From Archegozetes longisetosus (taxonomy: Eukaryota; Arthropoda; Arachnida; Sarcoptiformes; Trhypochthoniidae): DNA of 64,000 nucleotides. The notes beneath the pieces are model-generated. The model was not told the DNA's origin. It made no database searches and saw only the letters and a program-made list of their open reading frames with translations. The position numbers and the translations under genes were made by a program. Below, piece by piece: positions 30,601 through 42,141 of this stretch (position 1 is its first letter; each line of letters begins with the position of its first letter). The stretch is taken from positions 7,538,001 through 7,602,000 of the forward strand of contig JAEMBT020000002.1 of the NCBI GenBank assembly GCA_018873245.2, given 5' to 3'.

Positions 30601-32046
30601 AAGAAACATATCGAAGACGCAGAAAAATATTATGCAAGAAAAGATTATCGGTCAGCGCTTTATAATATCAACCGTGCTCTAAGTATAGGATCAGAATGTA
30701 TGCGATTCAAGATAATGAAAGCCGAATATTTATCACTACTTGGAAAGAACAGTGAAGCCCAAGAAATAGTTAACGATATCTTAAGATTCGACTCATTGAA
30801 TGTGGACGCGCTTTATATCAGAGGAATGTCTCTTTACTATGTTGATAATGTTGAGAAAGCTTTCCAACACTTTCAACAAGTTCTACGACTGTGTCCCGAT
30901 CACGAAAAAGCTAAAGAAACCTATAGAAAAGCAAAGCTATTGATGGCTAAGAAACAAGAAGGCAACGAAGCTTTTAAGAATAATAAGATTGAAGAGGCTC
31001 TTAATATATATACAACCGCTTTAACCATCGATCCTTTAAATTCATTAACCAATGCCAAGTTATACTTCAATCGAGCCATTATGAACTCAAAGGTAATTCT
31101 TTTATTTTTTGTATACAATAAGGGCTACTCTTAGGCCTATATTATAAATATTTCGACCTATTCATAGTCGTTTCGGCTCATTTATCCTTTTCTTGATCGA
31201 TTTCGACTTGAGAATGATAATTTGCATCGCAACTAAGATTCTGAATAATTGTATGAAATTGTTCAATGTTTTACTAAATTTAATTTTTCTCAACAATAGC
31301 TTAATAAAGTGAGCGAAGCGATTGAGGACTGTTCGAGTGCCATAACGCTGGATGAGAACTATATTAAAGCTTATCTAAAAAGAGCCAAAATGTATATGGA
31401 CTCTGAAATGTATGAAGAAGCAGTTCGTGACTATGAGACTGTACTTAAAAAAGAGAAAACTAGAGGTACTATTTCTCTTGACTCGCCTTCTTCGTTGATT
31501 TTAATTCTTTTTTCTATCTTATATTTAGAGCACAAACAACTATTAGAAAACGCAAAACTAGAATTGAAAAAATCTAAGAGAAAGGATTATTACAAACTTC
31601 TTGGAGTTCCTCGTAATGCAAGTGATGATGAAATAAAGAAAGCGTATCGAAAACGAGCTCTTATTCATCATCCGGACAGACACACGAATGCGAGCGAAAA
31701 GGAAAGAAAGGAACAGGAAAAGAAATTCAAAGAAGGTATGCCTTGATCAGCAAAATAAACTGACAACTTGTGAGTCAACTAATGTATTTTTTCCTATAAA
31801 GTCGGTGAAGCGTATGGAGTACTAAGTGATCCCAAAAAGAGATCGCGTTACGACAACGGCGTCGATTTGGATGGTAATGGGACGGATGGGTTTTCTGATA
31901 TCGATGCCAGTAACCTATTTCAAGCGTTCTGGAGTTCTGGAGGACCGGGAGGTTTCAGCGGAAGTCAAGGACCTTTTCATTATTCTTTCCAACAGGGAGG
32001 CAATCATAGCGGACATGGGTTCTCATTTAATAATTTTCCTTTTTAA
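24645..32046 (+). CDS. DNAJC7 (TPR2), TPR-J-domain cochaperone of Hsp70/Hsp90
   Basis: This cytosolic cochaperone binds Hsp90 and Hsp70 C-termini through TPR clamps and moves clients between them with its J domain. Six coding exons (24645-24727, 29245-29333, 30341-31092, 31300-31465, 31529-31735, 31802-32046) join in frame to 513 residues; the human protein has 494. Residues 1-28 are an acidic N-terminus. About nine TPR motifs follow; the first begins [19 protein letters not shown], and SYYGNRSA and [12 protein letters not shown] are recognisable family signatures. The C-terminal J domain starts [13 protein letters not shown], has HPD at 411-413, and is followed by a Gly/Phe tail ending FSFNNFPF. 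The first intron is 4.5 kb and contains a possible alternative first exon. The stop codon overlaps an AATAAA (32045-32050); a second lies at 32113-32118. Confidence 0.95.
24728..29244 (+). other. DNAJC7 intron 1 (4.5 kb)
   Basis: Phase-2 intron, donor GTAAGT at 24728 and acceptor CAG at 29242-29244. Apart from the open segment at 28239-28561, I see no coding or RNA gene. The frames at 26812-26997, 27066-27284, 27237-27503 and 27735-27974 lack any family signature. Confidence 0.7.
28239..28561 (+). CDS. Possible alternative first exon of DNAJC7
   Basis: An ATG-initiated frame runs 323 nt and then reaches a GT donor after TTCAG. It ends in phase 2, the same phase as DNAJC7 exon 1, so splicing to the acceptor at 29244 keeps the TPR frame. 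It would give a 107-residue N-terminus rich in Ser, Arg and Lys (including [18 protein letters not shown]) in place of the 28-residue acidic one. An in-frame stop sits at 28200-28202. No upstream acceptor in the right phase is convincing, so a promoter-linked first exon is likelier than a cassette. I recognise no domain. It could instead be an unrelated open stretch. Confidence 0.35.
29334..30340 (+). other. DNAJC7 intron 2 (1.0 kb)
   Basis: Phase-1 intron between GT at 29334 and AG at 30339-30340. It is A+T-rich and nothing is recognised within it. Confidence 0.75.
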
Positions 32047-32235
32047 TAAACAATACATAGATATAATTCTTTCTAATAATCCTCAAATTTCTGTCAACTT
32101 TCAATTTATTATAATAAAACCACAATCAAAACAATTAGAGAAAATTATTTGTTTCTTATCATATTTATATCTCGATATCTGACATAATGTATGTGTTGTA
32201 TAAAAGTAAATGAATAAAGTGACCCGAAAAAGCAA
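32047..32235. promoter_or_regulatory. Shared convergent 3' end region of DNAJC7 and UBA5
   Basis: Plus-strand AATAAA signals at 32045-32050 and 32113-32118 and a minus-strand AATAAA at 32110-32105 lie in this 189-bp gap. The two transcripts therefore probably overlap or abut at their 3' ends. Confidence 0.5.
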
Positions 32236-33867
32236 TTACAGTTGTTTCATTTGGTTCATTAGTTCTTCTAGTGATTGTTCAACTACTGAATCATTAGCTG
32301 GAATGTTGTCATTAGAGTTGTCTGCTTTGGCATACGCTAACTTCAATCCTGAACCAACAACTAAGTTTTCCTCAACATTTGCCGATTCGTCCACTACACT
32401 AATTCCCCAATCGTTGTCTTCGTGAATGATTTCTTCTTGAGTAACGATCACACTTTCAACCTTAGGCAAAGCATTAAATTCTTGTTGTCTCTTAACACAG
32501 AAACTGTCGTCACAACTAGGGTTTGGTTTCATACTCATTGTTGGGAAAAAATCTTCTAAAGCATTATAACCCAAATAGTGAGTAACAGATCCAAACTTTA
32601 ATAAATACTTGAGAGTATTCTGAACGAGAAAACCAGCGACAATACCCATAGTTGTTGGAAGACTTGCGGCGCAGACCCCTTCTTTCTTCAACGTTTTCTC
32701 ATCAATATTTGATGCGACCACTAATGGCGGAGCACACTATCAATTAAATAATTTTAAATTATTTTATTTATTATCAACTCGAAAAGGTTCAAATTTTTCT
32801 TCATAAAACTGCAACGTATTCTCATTATTTCTGATGTTCTACAAATGAATAGATCTTAAAATTATTGGATTTACTACTGAAGCAGTTTTATGACTTGTAG
32901 TGAAAGACTCACAGCAAAACAAGCAGTTTCTCCTGGATTTATGAACTGAATATGACCCGAAACTGCATTCTCACTGACACCTGATTCAAACCAAGTCTGA
33001 TTCAATTCATTACAGGCTGTGTTGATAGCCATTCTGGCTTCAAAATTGTCGACACAACTCAATACTAAATCTACCCTTTTATTATCTATTCCACCAGATT
33101 TGATGCGACTCAGAAAGTCGTTGAAGTTATCGACTGTTGTTATGTTATAATTAAAAGTCTCAAACTGGACATCAGGATTGATGAGTGAGAGTGTTTTTTG
33201 CGCAGCCTCTACTTTGCTCATTCCCGACTGATGAGGTTGAAAGAAGAGTCTATTCATGTTTGCCAATTCCACCTTATCGTAATCAAACAGTAATAACTTT
33301 CCAATTCCACATCGAGTTAACATCTCCGCTGTCACACTCCCAACACCTCCAACTCCTACTACTGCGACTGTGAACTCGCGAATTCTCTAAGTTTTAATAA
33401 AATATATTTGTTTTCAATTAGTTGCAAGTTTGCCAAACTTTTAGTACTATTCATAATCAAATTAAAATTAATATTTGTCTCCATCACAAAAGTGATAGTC
33501 TAATGAAATAGTTAACCAAACAGTGACTGAAAAGTTGAGTAATTTCAATTAAAAACTTTAAGAAAATTAAGATTTTAATAGATACAGTTTAGAAATTTGA
33601 GTTAGAATACATTTATAGAAATACCTCATAATTGTTGACAATACCCATACGTTTGAGAGCCATTAGACGACTATTTAATACAAAATAGATTTAAATAAAT
33701 ATGAAACAACTATCAAATTAATACCTGTAAGGATTTGAGTCGACAACTTCAGCACTCATTTCATCGATTCTTTGCCTATAATTGGTTTGATTATTGCCAG
33801 CATTTGCTAGTTTGTGAGCTTCCAACTGCTCCTCTAACTCTTTAATGCGATTTCTTAACTCGTCCAT
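32236..33867 (-). CDS. UBA5, UFM1-activating E1 enzyme
   Basis: It adenylates the ubiquitin-like protein UFM1, forms a thioester with it, and passes it to UFC1 for ER-linked UFMylation. Four exons (33867-33725, 33670-33625, 33386-32913, 32736-32236) join in frame to 387 residues; the human protein has 404. An N-terminal coiled-coil-like stretch is followed by [18 protein letters not shown]. The adenylation domain has the nucleotide loop GVGGVG and [15 protein letters not shown]. Zinc ligands are C219 and C222 (the second opens the last exon) and a later CDDSFC pair. The catalytic Cys243 sits in [15 protein letters not shown]. The UFM1/LC3-binding linear motif is [11 protein letters not shown]. 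The C-terminus [12 protein letters not shown] corresponds to the UFC1-binding helix. All catalytic features are intact. It converges on DNAJC7 with only 189 bp between stop codons, and a minus-strand AATAAA lies at 32110-32105. Confidence 0.96.
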
Positions 33868-36800
33868 TATTTATATATCAGTTAAACTACCAATTGAACC
33901 AATTTGACGCCAACATACGATCTGTTTGTCAATTTAGACTAAGTGATGACTATGTGGCAAACATTCCAAGTTTGATTCACTCAGATATTCGTCAACGGAT
34001 GGAAGCATTGAATGCTATCGTTCCAGTCTAACGCTAACACTTATTGCTATTGATTCTCATTTCTATTTAGTTACATTAAATCTGAATTTCTATTGAATTT
34101 GTTTGAATTTTACTCAATTTAATCATTTCGTAGCAAATAACCTGTGTAAAAGTGTTATCTTTTGCCATTTGTGCCATTTATATGGCATGAAAATTAAAAG
34201 AAAATTAAAGACAAGTTTCAATGAGTAACACCAGTTGAAAGAAAAGACAAAGTTTAAGAAAAGATAAATCAAACTTCATTTTTACGAAAAGTATAAATTT
34301 TGATTGCGCGAACGTGGTGGCGAAGCTAGTAAGAGCTAAGGACACACCACAGGTACCTCCAACTGAATCCCTCAGCTCAAATTTGTGGCTAACTTGAAGA
34401 AAAGAGTTGTACAATTCTGAATACGAATTTTCTTAATTTGTTATAATTACGGAAAAATAAAGTCAAAGTAGTAAATAATTGAACTAAAAAATAAAACAAT
34501 CAGAGAAGTATATATTGAGTGAAAATAAGTACGACTTGTGACCCCTACTCAGCACTTGAAGCATCGTGTGCTTCCCTCACTCTCAATTTGTACTGTACTT
34601 TCACCACTGGTGACAAGAATCAAGTTTTTTCCTTTCAAGTCTATAACTTGTATAATTTAAAGTCTAATGAAAGTTCGATTTAATGGTATATGATTTTGCA
34701 AACTATTTCTTACTTAAAACTTGATCTCAAGTCAGTCAACGCTAAAGTTTAACATTGAATGCAAATATTTGCTTAGGTGCATGTCGAAATCATTTGAATT
34801 TAATTTATCGATAAGCTTCAGTTCAACTTTAGAATCACTCAAAAAGTTACGAAAGTTTGGCATATGTTTTGGTCTTTAACTATTTATCAATGATTTTTCT
34901 TATAATAAATAGCTTTCAATAAATCACTTTCAATACAATTTCAATCGAGTTATTAGTTATTAGTTTGATGAGACATTTTTAGACATTACTTTATATGAGT
35001 TCTTTTAATATTTGCTATTTAAATGTTTGAAAATAGTTTTGAAAATATTTGTTTCAATTTCTATGCTATTCATAGCAAATAATAGAAATGGTCGAAAGAG
35101 ACTCCTCTTGAAACGCTGTTCAAACACGATTCTCGGAAACGCTTTGCGACACGTGTCACACGTTTTCAACAAATGACCAGGAAGGGGAGTCATGTCCACG
35201 CGCCCATCACGTCCAGACCCTGATTAATGGCTGAAAGCTTTATGGCCCAAGCTTAAAGTTATTTTCGGATATTGTTCTTTCGCTTTGACAATCTATTCAC
35301 TCCTCTTATTGAACAGTCTTGTAATAAACGTTTTATTTTGAAACTCAAACTTTTTATTACTTTGCATTTTTCAACTTTCTTATGGCTAAACGCTGTTCAA
35401 TCGATTCCAATTCATCAATGCTTACAGTAAACAATGCAATCCTTTGAAACATTTTAAAATAAGATTTTTCTACTGAACGAACGGAAAAATACTTTTCCTG
35501 AAAAAGAATAGTCGTTATCAAAGGCAAATATAAGTATATTTATAGATTTTTATTTGTAAAACTTGAGAAATTGTTCAATTTTCCTAATTATTTCTAATAA
35601 CTATTAATAGACTCTTTGCCTTCAAATTAAACGCAGATAAGGAAATGCTCGCGAGCTATAAATTATCATATCTTAAGCGAGTAAATAATTTATTCAAATC
35701 TATTAGTTTTATGATAATTTGGGAAAATCCATAGCTAATACACTATTAGCACAATTATAAATGATTACAAATGAAATTGTATATCTTACAGATAAATATT
35801 ACTCACTTAAACCAATGAGTTTTTCCAGAACCTCAATGTGCTACACATTCAAATGTCAAGTCTACCAATTTAAGAGTCATTAAAGATCCTGCATCTAACA
35901 GCTCTATCATATCTCTTTGATCTTCTCTACGAAAATCCTGTTTGAATGACAAATTTTTGTTTTGACATTATTATCGTTTGTTTGCTAAAAAATTGTTTTC
36001 CCAATTTTATCTAATGTACCATCTTCTGAACGATAACACGGCAAGAACCTTCAATTAAATGCTTTAAGCAAAACAATTGAAAAGTTGCAAGAAGATTGGT
36101 AAAATAACTTGATCAACAAATAAAAGAGCAGAGTATAAGGTATTGGACTTATGATTCGCTGAAGTAACTGTTGTTTTCGTGACAAAAAATGTTTCCAAGT
36201 TTTAAGCAATTAAATGCTAATAAGTCGTAAGACCGACTAAAGACTGGACATGAAATAAACGTAATAAGTAGTCTATACTTAGCATCCGTACAGTAATCTA
36301 CCGTATGGTGAATAACTGTATTCCTCAAGTCTTTCTAAGATTGTAGGGATAGGCAAATGTGTCTCTTTAAACGTCTTACAATTTAAAGGTCTGGTCTCCC
36401 TCTCGCTGTGTTCCTCTCTCTCAATCTTAGCCCTACATATGGGTCATCACGAGCTGTACTGCAATACAATACTTTTCTCTGATTTTTTTGCAGTTGGCGA
36501 ATTTCCTGTCCATTGAAATATTCTTCCTGAGAATCAATGCTAAGGCTGAGTGCGAGCGAGGAAACAGCTGGCAATACATACAACATATGATTCGCGTCAA
36601 TTGATCTCTAGGGAAAGCCAACAAAACATTATGCGCTGACGGATCATAAAAACTATTAGACTAAAAACTGATAGCATTTGCAATATTACATAATTAGAAA
36701 GTTTCAAAATGACTGACTTATTAAGTGCTAGCTCTACAAATTATTTGCTTGCAAGCTTAATTATTGCTTATATTCAACTGATTGCTTGCTTAATATGAAA

Positions 36801-37918
36801 CTATGTTAAAAGTAATATTCAGGTTAAAAGTTCGTTTACTACTGGCTAAAAAACTTGTAGCTCTCAGCTTAATATTTTATGAGTATATGCTTGTTTGACA
36901 CTAACAATTCTAATTTTTAGAGCATAATCATCTATTATTATTATAAAACTGCTACACTCAACTCTATCAAAACTTTTCAAAACTTTTCAGAACTTTTCTA
37001 TACAATTCTAAACAATTAGCATAATTGAGATATCGCGAGAAGTAGTTTCAATCATTAACAATTAAGATGAACTTTTAAGGAAAAAACTTTTATTGTTTTG
37101 CGTGTAAGTCATCTGTTAGGTATACAAGACATTAGAGCCATTGAACTAATATGTATCATATGTTGGTTGAAAAGTTAAAAAACAATGTTATTGTTGGCTC
37201 GAAGCTTACGCCATGTGGCAATTTTCAAGGATTTTAAATGTCCCAAAGAAAAGAAAGTTTTCTTCAGTCCCCAATGTTTACCGGTTGACTTCCCACCGGA
37301 ATCAGGGGTGTTTCACAGATTTGTGTCCACCAACCGCACCACTTCATACACCAGTGACGTTCAGAGCGGATATTTTGCCTAACATTAACAGACCTTACTC
37401 TATGTGTGTCTCACTCTTCATATTTTGCTCCAGCAAATCAATCCTACTCTCATTGCTGTGAACGTTTTGTTTTCTACTCTCTTAAAACTAACTTCACTTC
37501 AGGAAACTCTTCGCAAAGTGTTGATTATTTTGAAAAAGCGTTCTTCATTTCATTGTTTCAGTGAATTAAATAATTGGTTGAAATAAAGTTTAAAGTAAAC
37601 TAAAAGTTAGTGTTGTAATAATTGATACCTAGAGTCGGGTCGCGCTCGAGTCAAAATAATTTGCTTTAATTTCTTGAGTGTTTTATTGTGAAAGTAAAAT
37701 GAGGCTAAAATTGTTAAATACACAGGTCTTCCTTCAATAAAATCTAATCTAAAGTTTGTTTTTTATCATCAGCCTATCATAAAACTGTGGCTTAAGTTAA
37801 GATAAATTTCAATAAACACTCAGAACAAGTGTTAGTTGTTGGCTAAGGATTGAAGGGATCACACCCTTAGTTGAAGTTTATTTGCGCACGAATTGAATAA
37901 TTGTTTAAAGCGATTGAA
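33868..37918. other. Intergenic, no recognised gene
   Basis: UBA5 upstream region followed by unassigned DNA. Slightly less A+T-rich patches occur at about 35080-35220 (with a GACACGTGTC palindrome near 35149) and 37190-37400. The latter is open in two overlapping plus-strand frames (65 and 82 codons) and might be an unrecognised exon or gene remnant. Three 10-bp AAAACTTTTC units occur at about 36971-37000. Confidence 0.4.
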
Positions 37919-40900
37919 ATGCTGAAACACGTCTCAACGGGAACTTTAACACTTCGGAAAAAAGACTCACCAACTCGTGCGGATACTATTAGTATAAACA
38001 GCTCAATTAGCTTCAGCAGCAGCAATGATAGCAATACTGGAGTTGATCCTGATATTTCTAGCAGATCCTCCAGTTCCACTAGCATTCATCATATCGGAGT
38101 TCAAAAGGTACCACTTTTCTTAAGCGATCCTTATGTATCTTTATCTACACCAATCTTCCCTCTTTTTAATATTTCGCATCTAAGTTGAAATTTCACTTTA
38201 ATGCTGACAAATACTAGCATTGAGTGAGAAAAAAAGTTTAAGAAACTCCATACGATACATATAAAATGAGTCCTGCATTTCATTTGGAGGCAATTTATAT
38301 TTATGAAATGCCATATTTGGTATATCTTATGTTTGCGTTAAGATTATAAAAATTTGACGCTTCGACCATTTCATTATCTTTTTTCCCTGATTTGAAGGCG
38401 AATCTCTTTAGAAAATTCATTGATAGCGCCCTTCGTCTTCCTCCCACTTTGACTGAATAGGCTGTAAAATTTGATAAAAATGCATGTCCATTATGTTGAT
38501 ATACCAATAATCTGAAGTTAAAAAAAGCAGGAAAATAGTTGATTTAAGGAATCGAAAATAGTGGTTTCGTTGCACCTTAAATTTTCAGCATTCCTTGAAT
38601 ACTCTTTGTGAATTAATGGTAGGCGTTGTATAAATAGGTATCTCTTGCCTAAAATCAATAACAATTTGTTTTCAATTCTCTCTTAAGCTTGCCTTGTATT
38701 AGAAACACAAATATTTTCAATGTGTTTGGAAGATTTAGAGCATCGATAAACCCCCAAACCCCCAAATTTGACACGAGTATTGCATATGCTCCGTTCATCT
38801 CAATTAGCAATTCATACAAGTGTTCAAGTGGTTTTTCCTTTTAATTTCATAATTTTATAATTTTATGTCAAGTTTCAACGTAGGTTTGCGTGTAACTTAA
38901 GAATTCGGATTGCGAAGAAATAGTCAGGTTTATTATTTGAACTTTTATTTTTCATTCCAACCTTTTCCTGTTTGTATGTTTATTCAAGAGTGTCAATGTT
39001 ATGAGCACAACGCTATTTATAATTATTCCCTAATACAATACGAACATACGAACATACGAATCATAGTCCTTATGAATTTGATTTTTAATTTGAATTTGAA
39101 TTTTTATTTTTAGTATGCTTACTTATCTCTATACAAAATAAAAACAAAAATAACATTTGTTCATCTTACAAATGGAATGATCACTTTTGCTTTAGTTAAT
39201 CGTATGCCAAAAGTTACTCTGATAGTTATAACTTAAGATCCCTAAAAATGCAAATCATATGTAAAGTTGTGAAACTACGACAGCACAGGTTTGTCGAAGA
39301 AACAATAGATGTTGATCGAATTAAAAATGATTGCGTATTACATTTGCATAAGTACACGATGTGAGGTCTAGTTAAAGGCAAAAATAGATCTGATTATTCA
39401 TAAGTGAAACAATCATATTAGGAAATGATGTATAGCTGAAGTGATGCAGGAGTACTTATTCTGCTTTGTAAATAAATACAATAGTTAATGAGTTGTTCAA
39501 AATATATCTACAGCTAAATGCATAAATTGCACTTCTGATTCATATTTCTAAATCACTGCAACTTTGTTTGATTCTGTCTCATTTTTCTATTTGATGGCTA
39601 CAAGTATTTAAACTCAATCTATTCATTCAATTGAATTGATGAATCACTTATGACATCTAATTTTATTATAAATGAATGTTATTTGGCTACCAACTGGAAT
39701 AAGCGATTAGATTGAAAGGCAAAAGTTTGTAAACAGGGAGGAATTTATAATATGCTAAGCTTGAGATGAAGCGATATAATTAGTAGAAAGACTGATATGA
39801 AAAACTCTATCGTTCGGGCACAGGTTGACTATATAGTATCTCATTATATGATTATTGCTATAATAAATATCTGAAAAATCCTCTCTATCTGTGCGAATGA
39901 AACAAATCTCGTTTCCTGCCTTTTTTATAGTCGCCTATTTCCTTAGCTATGGGACACCTTTTGATTTTTTCATACTAAATGAATAGTTTTGTTTGCTCAC
40001 CTGGAATACTCAACAATAGTAGTTACTTGGAAATGAATATCACAATAAATGTTCAATAACTTTCGCATACCATTCCATAAAGCTTTCAACACACGCCACT
40101 TCTAATGCTTTCTGCTAACACTTAGTCTCAAGTTTGTACTAAAATAGTCCTCTGTTTTCTACTAAACCTCCACCGAAACCCTTCTGCTAACACTTAGATA
40201 CAATTCTGAATTTTCGTCTTTCTAACAGCTTTCAGGTAAGGAAGAGGTGTCAAAAAGATTAGTAAAGGGATAATGACTTATGACATGCATAATGAGTTGG
40301 CCTCTAAGATGTGCGAAAATAGCTCCTATTGTTGAGAATGCAGAATGAGGGAAAAGTCTAATGTGCTGTGGAGGTATCTAATACACTATGAAAGTATCTA
40401 ATATACTATAAAGGTATCTATTATACTATAGAGGTATTTAATATTAACATAGAGGTATAGGCTTGGCTTCAAGAAGTTGCAAATAAGTGCAATAATTCAA
40501 TTATAATTGGAATGTATAACTGGGCCATAGTTACTATAGTAATATGAGTTAAGATTAGTACAAATCTGTTGTTCAGTAACCCCATTGCCATATTTATCTG
40601 AAAATTATCTTTTTATGAATATACTTAATGTATAAGAACAATGATGATAATAAGAATGTATGAAAATAGGAACAGCCTTGATAATTGCATAGAAATTCCA
40701 ACGAAGGATCTTCTGGCTCTCGGCTGTTTCAGGTGTTGCCAATTGTGTTGTGTTGAAACGAATTCTGCCTCTACTTAAATCTTATTACGCTGTACTTTAA
40801 GCCACATCTAATTATCCATTTCCGTCCCTTACATCCTATCAAAATTTGCCCAATGGACAGATTTTCATCCTTTTCGTGACGTGACAAGTGTACCATTAAA

Positions 40901-42109
40901 GTTGGGACTGATTTCCATTTATTTTAAAGTGAAGCCTAGATGTATAGATTTGTATAAGTGGTATAGATATCTCATAAATTTATTCGAACGCTAACAAGGC
41001 ATAAGTAAACTATTGAAAAGAAGACAAACCATTTTCTAGTCATAATTTGTAGTCATGATTATGATTGTTTTTCGTATTTATCCGATAAAATTGATACAAA
41101 AAGCTTTTTTAAGCTTGGTATTGAGTGGTATTTTTCGAGTAGATAAAAATGCACAAGAGTCGCATATTTTTGTTGTGTATACAACATGTTTAAACAACTC
41201 TCCAAAAAGAGCAAAGTATTTCAACAAATTGACTATCTCTGCAGAAGCTTTTCTATAACTGCAAAGTACTAGATCTGAGATCTAGTTCTAACTTTACTAA
41301 TAGAAAAGTTGAGCTCCATAAAAAACAATCTCAATTAACATAACTCTCTAATCACAGGATGCTTTCGGGATGTTTTGATTCTGTTTAATTAACTTAAAAG
41401 GTTTAGTTGGGTTCATTTTTATTATTTCTTTTCTTTTTTTGTAAGGGTGTTGTAAAGCGCTATTTGATAAAATGCTGTCTTTTATTGAGATAGCATTAGA
41501 GATAGCACTTTATAGCACTGAGATGATGATATATTTGGAATTCCATATAAAGCTTTATTGAATTACTGGCAGTCATAAATCATAATCCAATAGTTTAACT
41601 GAATAGATAAAGATATCAAAACATCTAGCAGTCAATACGACTGCTTTCACTTTTCTCAATAGCTTGGTTTTCAATTGAGTGCCTTAAGCTTTCAGTGGTA
41701 TTTGTATTGTTTGTAATTTCATAGAATTATCTTTTGATCGAATGTATATAATCTTTCTGAAAGCTAAGTGTAATTAAAGACGTGAGAACTTTTAGTATTT
41801 CTAATAGATAGAGGTGTGGTTACTCTTTAGATATTAGTCAAGTATTACAGATATTGCTATTTGATAAGAAAGCACTGCTCATATCTATTAGTTCGATGCT
41901 AGTCTATGGCTAAGAACATATATTATTTAGTGACACTCATCTGCTACTAGTTGCCTGATCGGTTAGCTTTTCTCACGAGTTCTGTTTCGTTCAGATCAAT
42001 GCTTTCACAGATCAGTCTCTTCTAACGATGAGAGAACTCATATGTTGCCTTCGAGACGGTCAAATAGAGGAACAGATAGACCAGTGAAAGAGGAATGCCT
42101 TTATAATCG

Positions 42110-42141
<32 letters not shown>

